64,000 nucleotides of DNA from Trichostrongylus colubriformis (GCA_963978905.1 OZ022256.1:10151501-10215500), one strand, 5' to 3'. Counted from the stretch's first letter, positions 9,001 to 17,657 are shown. Notes: generated by a model not told the origin, from the letters alone. Translations and numbers: made by a program.

Positions 9001-10161
9001 AGTGTCTCTAAGCCACAAAAACCTTGTCGCGTCTCTCTGATCTTTCTGGAGACGAATCTGATGAAAGGCTTTTTCCACATCACTAATGATGAGGAATCGT
9101 GGCATTCGAGAACGTAATAGCGCACCAGCAAGGTCTGGTAGCAGTGTGGGTCCTTGGTGCAAACAGTCATTCAGGCTTGGAGCCCCTTTTGTATGACTGG
9201 ATGCGTCGAAAACTATCCGCACTGCTGTGGTTGAACTATCGGCTTTGAGAACCGCTTGATGTGGCATATAATATACCCGCGGTCCGTCAAAGTCGTATTC
9301 CGCCACCTCTTCAATGATACCAGATCTTTCTTGGTTCTCAAACGTAGTACAGTACTCCCTCCACAAGTCGGGTTGATTGTGGAGTTTGTCATATTGGTAT
9401 TGCAAACGTTTAAGTGCAATAACCTTATTGTCAAGCAAACGTGGATGTTGTTGTTTCCAAGGAAATTGCACGTAAACGATACCATCTATGACTTGTACTG
9501 TGTCGTAATACTGTTTAACGACTTCCTCGTTGACTATATCGTCTTGACGAGGGTTAACGCTATCGTTGATTCCCAAGAATTCCAAATCCCAAAGCTGCCT
9601 AATGTCTGGTTCGGGATCATCACCTCGACCACCCGTCTCCGTGGCCATGCCAACCGAGAGAGCGTTGGTCGACGACGATGCATCCGTCCCCGACATTACC
9701 GGTCCAAACCTAGTATACACTAGGGTATGTCCCGATGGTAGCGTTCGGGTTTTGAAAGGGTCAACGATTCTCCAATAATAATCAATACCGATAAGCAAAT
9801 CGATATCGACTTCCGTATCGAGTAAGGATTGATTATTGGAAGAACGTAATAAGTTTACATCCCTGTGTGAGATGTAGGTATCCTTGCGGATAGACGTAGT
9901 AATTTGTCTGGTTCTTACAGTGAACTGCATTTCTGCGTCCACTGTGTCCCAGAGTACGATATGTACGACCGAGGATACTTCGGTGGTCGTATGTCCTCCG
10001 AAGCTCTTCGTCGTAAGACACTGTGGGTCTTCAAATCGAAGTCCCAAGCGTTTCGCAGTATCTTCCTTGATGAAACTGTATTGTGCCCCACTGTCAAGTA
10101 GTAGGACAATCAGCTCATCTTGGAACGTATTACGGTTCCTTGTGCGTGCTGTCACTACCAT
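6094..10161 (-). CDS. pol: BEL/Pao Pol polyprotein (protease, RT, RNase H, integrase)
   Basis: 1,355 codons, intact. Domains in order: aspartic protease with DSGAQ at residues 23-27 (DUF1758 type); reverse transcriptase about 290-460 with SDVEKAFHQIRL at 360 and the YxDD box as YVDN (440-443); RNase H/Peptidase_A17 region about 540-750 with FADAS (610) and FSDSR (683); integrase zinc-binding HHCC about 932-973; and integrase core with D in GLDYFGPLT (about 1004), D in VSDNAP (1068) and E in FYERLIG (1119). A DUF5641 tail spans about 1230-1315. The ATG (10161-10159) overlaps the gag stop as ATGGTAG, so pol may be reached by termination-reinitiation or by frameshifting into the -1 frame. It copies the element's RNA and inserts the cDNA. 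Confidence 0.97.
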   Translation of the reverse strand: MVVTARTRNRNTFQDELIVLLLDSGAQYSFIKEDTAKRLGLRFEDPQCLTTKSFGGHTTTEVSSVVHIVLWDTVDAEMQFTVRTRQITTSIRKDTYISHRDVNLLRSSNNQSLLDTEVDIDLLIGIDYYWRIVDPFKTRTLPSGHTLVYTRFGPVMSGTDASSSTNALSVGMATETGGRGDDPEPDIRQLWDLEFLGINDSVNPRQDDIVNEEVVKQYYDTVQVIDGIVYVQFPWKQQHPRLLDNKVIALKRLQYQYDKLHNQPDLWREYCTTFENQERSGIIEEVAEYDFDGPRVYYMPHQAVLKADSSTTAVRIVFDASSHTKGAPSLNDCLHQGPTLLPDLAGALLRSRMPRFLIISDVEKAFHQIRLQKDQRDATRFLWLRDTTCPPTQDNLRIFRFTRVVFGINVSPFLLNMSIKYALERDNFNTLREEVLANTYVDNVLIGAKDTEECIRKQQECKQIFHRMGMNLREFMSNNTSVMEHIPEHDRMKTTSNTVKLLGLQWDPIHDTLHVCVSLRSYPVNSKRTALQALASNFDPLGYLTPLFVQAKIFIQDLWRDEYEWDTPLDEFYSARWQEIVDQVEGYRCSIPRFIARVDEQADHELLLFADASQRMYSAVAYMLSRTPNTSTQSHLLMAKTRLAPLKQVSIPRLELMACDIAVSLAQFLLKELRMTIKIVRFFSDSRITLFWIHSDRPVKTFVDNRVKRIRGAIQDLALANVESRFYYVSSKDNPADCMTRGLTAGEISNHIWWTGPSYVRQCPTTWPHSTMDFHSLPTSDPDIESEFKVNTISLKKEHRSVLPFQRTNNYYILVRSTVRVLKFLRKQVYERVSVTSRARLDQLLRLDRVSIQPSIGVADVGAAEILLFREHQREGLSQSDPRLPQYATTYTDPDGIMRVSTRIHNVDSVRSTLDLILLAPHHPLTTMIITRCHHNLFHTGVEHVVSTLRQRYFIPQLRRLVRSIVSRCVTCKRLQGQPYKYPNSPDLPLERITQSRPFQRIGLDYFGPLTAWFSTSDARKVWVCLFTCMATRALHLELVHNNSAVEFLLAFRRFMARRGTPDYVVSDNAPTFRLGKDILVNELLRFAHDSAVHDFTTQNALRWTFITPFSPWKGGFYERLIGMVKRSLKKTLHRNTLEIRHFETLLIEIEAYLNTRPLTTANMEASGKVRVLRPVDLINPHFQLRHFLPPCRPRAEDLQYYDPSDSDVKQHLKAQHESLATTLKYFWSLWRSEYLQGLAERSRSNLQRARGKRSWPTVGEVVIIVKDNAPRTVWPLAIVTRLNTSKDGALRSVQLRTGKNSYTDRSVNQIIPLELHAPSFEAGTEGPKKSGGRPQSLSPTRILPPRAAKRATTR
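10155..10161 (-). promoter_or_regulatory. gag stop / pol start overlap (ATGGTAG)
   Basis: On the sense strand the gag frame reads TTA TGG TAG and pol begins at the overlapping ATG. I see no typical slippery heptamer within the last codons of gag, which favours coupled reinitiation over frameshifting. This is inference. Confidence 0.5.
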
Positions 10162-12032
10162 AAGACGTGGGTCTTCGGGTAGTGTTCTACGTCTTCGTTG
10201 TGCCGAAAATGGGCTATGGTATTAACCAAAGGGTCCTCATCTTCGGTATCAACGATGTCTCCGACATACAGCGGCGCAAAAGGATCCGTTTCAACGTAAT
10301 TTTGTGACGGACTATCTCGGAATCGTACCGATCGTGCTCGTGTACCTTCACGTGTGGGCGTCGTACGTCGAGGAGAAGGAGATCTAACGCGATGCCGTGG
10401 TCGTCCTCTCTCTGAAGAGGGATAACCTCGACGGCGTTCCTCTCGATCTCTGCTAGGCGATCGTGATGATCGGCTAGATGACCGACTTCGATGCTCACGG
10501 TAAAGGTACCTCGTTGCTTTTCTACACAACAGTTTGTGATGACCGCCCTGGCAGATAGGACAGGGTGGTCTCTCACATTCATGAACCGTGTGATATTGCG
10601 AAAGACAGCGATAGCACAATCGGTAGTCCTGTGCGATTCGTCGGCGTGCTTGTATACTCATCCCAACGTCGCATTGATAGGTGCGGTGTTGGGGTGAATG
10701 ACAAAATGCACACCGGCCCTCGCGACGTGACTCGCTTCGACGGGAGCGCGATGGGGATCGGCTCATCCGTCTTCGTCGCGACGTACTAGGAGAAGATTCC
10801 CTTGAAGGAGATTTGGAGTCTGATCGTAATGCCATTGTCTGAAGCTGTGTGTCACCACGATGGGCAGAATCCTCAATTGCCTCGAACGTCCTAATGGAGG
10901 AATCCAAGGCATCGAGGAGTTGTGACACTCCCCAGGTAGCTTCATCCTGTGCTTGCTGATGGCCTACATACTCCAAAGTCCTTGAGGGGAACTTTTCTCT
11001 TATTATACGCATTACAAAGACATTACTCTCTTGTTCACCCAGTTTCTTTAATTGAAGCCAGATGGACTTGATTCGTGCCAGTGTAATGCGTTGCGAGATG
11101 GCTGATGAGGAAGCTTTAGGATGATCCTCCAGCCTACGACTCATCTGCACTCGCATGAACGTAGGGCGAAAATAAGCTTCGCGTAACGTATTAACTGCCA
11201 GTTCATAATTTGCCTCTGTAATGTCATAACCTGCTACTAGCGCCAAAGCATCGTCCTTAAGAGAACTTCTGAGGTAGTGAAATTTAATTGTAGCTGGTAT
11301 AAGGCGGTTGGAATGAACCGCTGAGTCAAAAACATCCCAGAATTCTCCGAACTTTGCAATGTCGCCAGTAAATATAGGCAAATCGAACTTAGGCAAACGA
11401 ACCAGTTGCTCTTGCAAAGTATGCGAGGGCAACTCCGCATTAGGGAGGTTGCTAGGCACAATATTCTCGGATTGGGGTGAATCCGTAGAAGGTTGTGCTA
11501 GCTCCTCCGACGTCGTTTCGCCTTCGGGATGACGTCCACGTGCTTGCGGGGGAACTTCCCCTGGCGTGGGTGTTACCCGATGTGCGAAGGACGTAATAGA
11601 GCGTGATCCCGTATACATCGTAGGACGTAACGGGGTCGACGCTATAGTAGCAGCATGCTCTTGGGGTAGTAAGTGAAGTGCTGCTTCCACTAGAAGGATT
11701 AATTCGTGAATCGTGTTCTCAGCCTCAACACCTCCAATGGTTGCCCAGTGGGCTTGGTATTCGTTGATGAGAGCACGACGCACGTGGTCCTCTTCTACTG
11801 TAAGCGCACTCTGCATTACTGACTCCCAAGTACTACTAGACGAATCAACTTCTCTCGTTAAAACGAGATGAAGCGCAGTAAGTGCCCTGCGTCGAGCACT
11901 AACACGTTGACTTACCTGTTCAGGATCGCCATCCGTCGGTAATTCCTCTAAGAGCGTGCGATCGATGTTATTGATCGCATTTTGTAGTCGTTGAACTGCT
12001 CTGTCGAGTGCATACTTCTGGATGTGCTCCAT
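10155..12032 (-). CDS. gag: BEL/Pao Gag polyprotein
   Basis: 625 codons. Residues 1-120 are helical, and a Pro/Ser/Thr-rich linker spans 130-205. The DUF1759 capsid-like domain runs from LPKFDLPIFTGD (213) to about 350. An Arg/Ser-rich basic stretch (400-440) leads to three zinc knuckles at 441-503 (CAFCHSPQHRTYQC, CYRCLSQYHTVHEC, CPICQGGHHKLLC), then a second Arg/Ser tract (510-585) and an acidic tail. The role, known for the family, is assembly of the particle and binding of genomic RNA. The ORF ends in TAG within ATGGTAG, which also starts pol. A consensus splice donor AACAG|GTAAGT lies inside the coding region near residue 39 (about 11911-11920), so some RNA may be spliced. Confidence 0.95.
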   Translation of the reverse strand: MEHIQKYALDRAVQRLQNAINNIDRTLLEELPTDGDPEQVSQRVSARRRALTALHLVLTREVDSSSSTWESVMQSALTVEEDHVRRALINEYQAHWATIGGVEAENTIHELILLVEAALHLLPQEHAATIASTPLRPTMYTGSRSITSFAHRVTPTPGEVPPQARGRHPEGETTSEELAQPSTDSPQSENIVPSNLPNAELPSHTLQEQLVRLPKFDLPIFTGDIAKFGEFWDVFDSAVHSNRLIPATIKFHYLRSSLKDDALALVAGYDITEANYELAVNTLREAYFRPTFMRVQMSRRLEDHPKASSSAISQRITLARIKSIWLQLKKLGEQESNVFVMRIIREKFPSRTLEYVGHQQAQDEATWGVSQLLDALDSSIRTFEAIEDSAHRGDTQLQTMALRSDSKSPSRESSPSTSRRRRMSRSPSRSRRSESRREGRCAFCHSPQHRTYQCDVGMSIQARRRIAQDYRLCYRCLSQYHTVHECERPPCPICQGGHHKLLCRKATRYLYREHRSRSSSRSSRSPSRDREERRRGYPSSERGRPRHRVRSPSPRRTTPTREGTRARSVRFRDSPSQNYVETDPFAPLYVGDIVDTEDEDPLVNTIAHFRHNEDVEHYPKTHVLW

Positions 12033-12615
12033 GATTATAAGAAGGTGGATAGTATAGTTAGCTATCAGCTCCGAATACAGGAATTATGATAAGCTGAGCT
12101 CACTGCACTATCCCGCCAACGTGTTGGCGCGCTCACGCTGTCTGCCCCATACTATTTCGTAATGTGCTCTCAGCGTGCGCGAACGACGCTTTGTCTGGCA
12201 TGCACTATTTCCTCGCGTTCCCGAGATCGAGCGTGAGAAAGCGTCCGCTTTCACACCTCGGACTAAGATCGATCGCTCCGCGAGCCTACGAAAGTGGCTT
12301 GACGTCACGATATCGATCGGTCCGACGTGGGAAACCGTCGACTTTAGCCTATCGATCGCGGAAAACGAGGAACATAATACGTAAGAAGACAAAAATACGA
12401 TAAACGGATAATAAACGAAATAATCAAATAATAAATGTGTTGCGAGGGAGATAGAAAGCATGCAAAGAAAAGGAACCGCTACTTACTACGCAAAAAAAGA
12501 AGCCTACCAGAAGGGAAAATTTAGGTGATAGAGCAATTAAAAAACAAAGGATTACTACTAAAGAAACTACATGAAATTGACTACAGGAGAAGAGACAATA
12601 TACCTGGAAATAATA

Positions 12616-12635
12616 CTAGACTTACCTGTTGTGAA
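12616..12635 (-). promoter_or_regulatory. Candidate splice donor in the leader
   Basis: Sense CACAACAG|GTAAGTCTAG matches the eukaryotic donor consensus, including the nematode preference for GTAAGT. Similar AACAGGTAAG sequences recur on the sense strand in the GC-rich leader, early in gag and early in ORF3. Confidence 0.5.
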
Positions 12636-12873
12636 TTATTATGCCCCTCCCCTGTACTGAGGCAAGGATCGTCCGCCAGGTTGCCAGCTTACCAGGAAAG
12701 GTCGGCGAAGGTTGGTGGTGAACCCTTTTAGCTAGGCGCTGAGTACACCGCGGATCGGGCGGATACCCAACCGGCGTGTGAGGGAACCTGCTCGTTCTTC
12801 GACGCCTCTGAGCCTCAGAGGAGTCCCCGCCGAAGGAACTACCCTTTTTTTTTTTATTGCCCCGTGGCCCCAA
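12622..12873 (-). CDS. Small leader ORF ending at a consensus splice donor
   Basis: 83 codons starting MGPRGNKKKKG, in the element's 5' leader and in sense orientation. Its last codon and stop are formed by AG|GTAA of a perfect donor AACAG|GTAAGT (exon end 12626). Joining this exon to the acceptor at 5446/5445 keeps the reading frame into ORF3. The ORF may therefore be the first exon of a spliced ORF3 protein rather than a free peptide. No domain is recognised. A chance ORF in a GC-rich leader remains possible. Confidence 0.35.
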   Translation of the reverse strand: MGPRGNKKKKGSSFGGDSSEAQRRRRTSRFPHTPVGYPPDPRCTQRLAKRVHHQPSPTFPGKLATWRTILASVQGRGIIIHNR

Positions 12874-13226
12874 CGGGTATAACAGGTTACCTCGCCCGTC
12901 GGTTCCGTATCCTTCCGGGTATCCTGGTCTAAGGGAGGAATTTCAGGCCTGACGGGTAACCAGTTGGCAGGTTGCCACAGTCCTGCCGGACTGAATACCC
13001 AATTCCTACCCCGCCAGTTCGCACCCCGGTTCCGAGTCCGCTGTACCCACCGTCTTACCTGTTCCCAAAAAAGGATAGAGGTGGATGCCTACCCCGGGTC
13101 CTAGCCCGAGGCCCCTATCCGGGGGCCCACCAACCAACGTCTCCACCGGTGAGTGGGAGGCGACGCGTGGTAGAGGCCGTCCCCCTCTGCTCCAGGGTCT
13201 TAATTTAGGAGCAGGCGGGTCCGATC

Positions 13227-13244
13227 TCTCGACCCGATGCACCA
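13227..13244 (-). promoter_or_regulatory. Primer-binding site, tRNA-Gly type
   Basis: Directly adjoining the 5' LTR, the sense strand reads TGGTGCATCGGGTCGAGA. The first 11 bases are the complement of CCGATGCACCA, the acceptor stem end and CCA of eukaryotic tRNA-Gly(GCC) as I remember it. The match stops at the end of the acceptor stem. Confidence 0.65.
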
Positions 13245-14034
13245 TGTCGCGGATCAAAGGCATCCTTTTGACTTCGCGGTTGCATCGTCCTAGCGCACAC
13301 AAACCTCTCGCATCCAGGAGGCACCCAATGGATGATGATGCCCCCCAGACGCCCCCACCGGAGACACCCCGCGGCCGCTACAACGACCGACAGGGCGGAC
13401 CCACCCTGGGGACCTAAGGGTCTTACCGACCTATTCCCCGGATGCCGAGCCTCGGCACAGTCCCCCTAAGGCTGTCGAGCCCTAACAGTCACGTCACTGA
13501 CAACCTGCCCCCAGCACTAAACATGATAAGACACAACATGGAAATATGACATATGAACAACATGTACATACAACAGAATAAATAACCAACACATTTATTA
13601 CGTAATAACAACCATACAAGTATCATACCTGGCTCCCACAAGTCGCCTTCGCTAGGGCGACTCCTGACAGTCGGCTGCACGTAGTAGACCCCCATCCGGC
13701 TGATGTTACGTAGCCATGTGGTCGTCGGTGCCTTCGCGGGGATCTGAACACACGGCTGCTCCCAGTCGGGGAGCAGGGGTGGACACCGGCCAACTCATGT
13801 GCCAGCGCTCCGCTACTCGTGAGCCAAGAGTGCGACGGCACCCCTGGATCCCGGGTAGCATCATGGCGTTGCCCGGTGAAAACCGACTGGCAGCTGGCAG
13901 CCGGTCTTTTATACCGGCTTCGACCACAGAGGGCGGAGCCACCGCGTGTCGCATGACGCGACAAGCGGCGCCGCAGCGCGGACGGGCCAGGGAGCGCGGT
14001 GCCCCCGAGGCCATCGTCGCGGCGATCCGCGACA
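13245..14034 (-). repeat. 5' LTR of the BEL element
   Basis: 790 bp with the same ends as the other LTR. The TATAAAAG box on the sense strand at 13906-13913 is the likely promoter of the element. One base differs from the 3' LTR copy (C at 13924 against T at 1679, plus strand). Confidence 0.95.
13906..13913 (-). promoter_or_regulatory. TATA box of the BEL promoter
   Basis: TATAAAAG on the sense strand inside the 5' LTR. Transcription would start about 25-30 bases further, near 13880. Confidence 0.6.
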
Positions 14035-14039
14035 ATCGC
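14035..14039. repeat. Target-site duplication ATCGC, right copy
   Basis: Matches 995-999 exactly and closes the BEL insertion. Confidence 0.9.
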
Positions 14040-14426
14040 TATGATTCGAGCAACGTTAGAAGTTATAGATGAAGCGGCAGTGTAAGTTGGATGCGAAATA
14101 TAATAGAATCTAGAACAAGGAATCGTTTAGAAGTGAAAGAGAAGCACCTCCGAACGATGAAAAGCAAAGGAATTTGCGCCGACCCTCGACGGGGACCCTC
14201 GTTCCCAGCCTACAGATCAGGTACATTACTATTGGGCCACGGTGTCCGTCTCTGGCTCAGCGCTAACCGTGCTGATGGCAGAGTACGTCGCTAATGAGGC
14301 ATTACACTCACACCTCGACCACTCGTAACTCGCTTCAGAATGACGTTTTGCAATGCTGCTTTACCCACTGTCAAATATCTTCGATCTCACCTAGCTTGAG
14401 ATCACATTGCAACTATTCAACGGGGA

Positions 14427-15383
14427 ATGGTAAACGGACAAATGTGCGGTGGTACTCACTACCGCAACACGTGAGCTCGCGTCGCGGTTCGTCATCAGTG
14501 GGCATAGGTTTTCTCCCGTTTCGTCGCTCCGTCCGCGCACTCCGCGTAAGAGAGTGCACGTGGCGAGATATTCGCAGAGTGTACTACGCATGATTGGTAC
14601 GGAAGCCAACGTTGTCTCATCGGATAGTCCGACGAGACGGAGGATACTGTGGGGCAACGGTGAAGTAGAGGAGGATGATCCGTGGTCATTGCGATTGGGG
14701 TTCCAAATCGCCAATTTAGTAATTGCGGGAGCCTTCGGTTCCCGTTGTTGTGGGGCCGGCCCGCTTTAGCGGCGAATGCAGAGTTGCTTCCGTCTCACCG
14801 ATACTAGCTCAACAACGATATTTTGCGACACCCCATATTAGCCCCACGTCGGGGCTTCCTTCCCTTGCAGGCTTAGGTTAAAATATACACTTGAGCATAC
14901 ATTCTGCGATGACAAGTGTCGCTTTCTCCACACCGATGTCATAAACTCAACAACGATATTTGGCGACGGCCCATATTAGCCCCCACGTCGGGACTTCGTT
15001 CCCTTGCAGGCTTAGGTAGAAATATACACTTGAGTATACATTCTGCGACGACAAGGGTCGCTTTCTTCTCACCGATGTCATAAACTCAACAACGATATTT
15101 GGCGACGGCCCATATTAGCCCACACGTCGAGGCTTCCTTCCCTTGCAATGCGCGCAAAGCGCGCTCGGCTCTTGGCTCGCCGCTTTAGCGGCGAGTTAGG
15201 AGTCATTCTTTTACACACACCGTAGTAGACGAAGATCTCATGTGCTGCTCACGAAGAGCCTCCTCCGATGAGATAAGAAGACCTAGAGCTCATAAGCATG
15301 CCAGCGCGCATCATGATGGAGGCCGCTACGCGTGAGCTCAAGCGTCGCGGCAGTGAGTACCGCCGCACATTTGTCCGTTTACC
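14427..15383. repeat. Inverted repeats flanking a GC-rich block, possible non-autonomous DNA transposon
   Basis: 14427-14490 and 15328-15383 are inverted copies, sharing for example GGTAAACGGACAAATGTGCG against its complement with few changes. They bracket the 138-bp tandem array and two CCGCTTTAGCGG hairpins (about 14760 and 15180). No target duplication was recognised and no transposase is present. The ORF that runs through the right arm (15298-15681) has no known motif. Confidence 0.45.
14808..15148 (+). repeat. 138-bp tandem repeat, about 2.5 copies
   Basis: Copies start at 14808, 14946 and 15085 with CTCAACAACGATATT. Each contains CCCATATTAGCCC, CCCTTGCAGGCTTAGG and TACACTTGAG, and the third is cut off after CTTCCCTTGCA. 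The copies differ at a few positions. Confidence 0.85.
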
Positions 15384-17657
15384 GACACTCCTATTCAACG
15401 GCAACAGTTACTGGTGCTCTACAGGTCGAAAAAGAGGGGGGGGGCATAATTCGTACCCTTGGAGGGTAGAAGGTCGTACTAAAGCAGCCATTCCCTTCGA
15501 CATCTGGGAGTGCCGTGTCTGCAATATCAAAGCCCTATGTACACATTGTGACATACTGAAAACGAGACAAAGGTTTATGGCTTTCACTTACACGCGTCCA
15601 GATGAAAGGGGCTCTTCCACGGGCTTCACTGATGCTTCCTTTGCTTTGACTTGTGCAGCCCTATCGGTACAAGGTACTTAATGAATGAATGGGCATAACG
15701 TACCTTCTTAAATGATATTCAAAATGCCGCTGTATTTCAAGGATACTATGCTTAAGGTATTATAAATAATGATGGTTTCAGGCAAGTAAAGGAGAAGTAA
15801 AGAGAAAGTGAAGAAAGTAAAGGAAGCCTGAAGCAAAACAGGTGTACAAGTATCAGGTTAAGGAGAGTGCTGGCCGCTCTTCGCAACTCCAACTTCGAGA
15901 GATCATTAGACTGCATCTTTTTCTCACACTCGAAGCACCATTCGACACTTCCGACAACATTATATATACTTGCATATCTCATTTTGATGATGAAGGGCTC
16001 ACGATTTAGTTGCGCGAAATAAAAAAAAAGTCGGCTGAAATCACCATTCTTCCTGTGGAAAAGAGGAGCTTGGTAGATCTGAATATAATGGATGGACATG
16101 TTAACGCTTTAGCCTGCAACGCTTCAGTTAGTGGAAGACGATTCGAGGAAAATGCGCTCGTGCATGACTGCTCCAAGGGGTGACTTCTATTTTAGATATC
16201 CCCTGCAAGTATAGCCGCTCATCGCTTTCTGCCGTTTCAGTTGAAGCGATTTGATTAAATGAAAATTTGCATTACTCATTCTCATTTCTGCACTTCTAAA
16301 ATCAGTTGCATATTGTTTCTTCCAACGCTTTCCCGCCTTCCCTTGCAGTAATCACATGCATTTGTCCTTGCCTTTGCTGGGACTCGACTGAACAAGAACT
16401 TGTACAGTGAAATAATCTGTGCGATTTTCGCATACTGCAAGATTTTGCTAATGATTTAAAGACCTTGCGGCATTCCAGTGAAAGCATATATTCAGAGAGG
16501 GCAACCTTTTGTCTATTTGAAGACCATAATATGTAAGTTGATTCATGTTGACTACTTTCAGATTTATATTTTCTTACAAAGCGCACCAGCCACAACTTTC
16601 CTTACAACCTAATAACACTCACCAAACTGAGGATGGCTAGAGAAATTTTATAACGAAGAACCAGTTTAATATGTAGCTCCTTCACTGAATTGGAGCTAGT
16701 CTCGGACTATCCACCGGTCTTTGTTTTGCCGGTCGTGGACTCTGAAGGGATATTCTATGAGCCTGAGTTTTTAGTTGACTTGGTAGCAGTCGCTCTGTTG
16801 TGTCTTCCAGTCCTTTCAAAATCTCTTCAAATTATTATAATGATTGATAAATTATTATAATGATTAGTGCGATGTGAAGTACTCCTGCAAATGCGTTTTC
16901 GGGAATGTGTTATCAGCCATGAAAAGTTACCATGAAGCAGGTGCATTATCAGCGATACGTTCTTCGTCTGCCGTGAGGAGAAGCTCATCGTGCAATGCCA
17001 TTAATGCTCGGCTGCTTGTAGCCTCTGCTCCATTGCCTCAAGCTGTTAAGTGCTTCCATATGCAAAGTGGAAAATACCTGGAATGTGCTGAAGCGTGTTT
17101 GCTTGACCTCCATACATAAGAAAATAAGATATAAGAATTAGGGAATTTATTACACGCTAATGTGGATATTTTAGGTCAATGCATCGAAATCCAGATACAG
17201 CACAATCAGTAGAAGCCACCAAAGGTGGGAACGATAAGAAGGATCAACTGAGAGCCGCGGATTATGAACTTTATCTCGGCCTGAGGAAGGCCATGGGATA
17301 ATAAAACCATGAAAATGTGTAATGTGTATGCTTATACCTCTATAAGTAGTGTGGATAGGTGAAAATGTGCTGCCAATAATTTTCTCATAATACGGCACAC
17401 AATCGATTTTTATTAAAAAGCGGCGGTTTGGATGCTTGATGTCTTGAAGACATCAGAAGGGGGTAATCGTGGCCTACGGTAGAACAGAAATAGTTCGGAC
17501 GAGTTCAAGTGGCCGCCATTGCACAAACTCGCCAATTTTACGCCTTAGCATAGTGCCAAGAGGAGATGTTTCTATTATAAGGTTGTTTTTACCTTTTACT
17601 TTTTCCTTTGTCCTCTCTTATATTGTTTCTAGATGTACTTACATGGATGCTAATGTA
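15384..17657. other. AT-rich intergenic DNA, no gene recognised
   Basis: The short ORFs on both strands show no domain, no paired splice sites that I could defend and no similarity to the repeated units. A small hairpin (GATGTCTTGAAGACATC) lies near 17440. Confidence 0.4.

Larger units (their letters stand above)
12033..13226 (-). other. Long 5' leader of the BEL element
   Basis: About 1.2 kb between the primer site and gag. The part nearest the LTR (12640-13230) is GC-rich with donor-like AACAGGTAAG on the sense strand at about 13051-13060. The part nearest gag (12380-12620) is A-rich on the plus strand. A 12-T run lies at about 12845-12856. Packaging and splicing signals are expected in such leaders. 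Apart from the small ORF listed separately I see no gene. Confidence 0.5.
1000..14034 (-). mobile_element. Complete BEL/Pao LTR retrotransposon
   Basis: This is a full-length element transcribed on the minus strand: 5' LTR 13245-14034, primer site, leader, gag 12032-10155, pol 10161-6094, a third ORF 5519-2925, a hairpin-rich 3' untranslated region, and 3' LTR 1000-1789. The protease/RT/RNase H/integrase order with DUF1759 Gag and DUF5641 tail is diagnostic of BEL/Pao. Both LTRs are 790 bp, start TGTCGCGGATC and end GATCCGCGACA, and I see one base difference between them (1679 versus 13924). With intact ORFs and an exact ATCGC duplication, the insertion is very recent and may be autonomous. 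At 13 kb it is long for the family, because of the third ORF and the 1.2-kb leader. Confidence 0.97.

Noticed and set aside
8039..10225. Plus-strand ORFs opposite pol (for example 9256-9723 and 9884-10225)
   Set aside because: Antisense shadows of the pol coding frame with no motifs of their own.
14808..15148. Possible CRISPR-like or satellite array
   Set aside because: The unit is 138 bp with no repeat-spacer alternation, and only about 2.5 copies. It is a plain tandem repeat in a eukaryotic genome.
15298..15681. 127-codon ORF
   Set aside because: Starts within an inverted-repeat arm and shows no recognisable domain or splice context.
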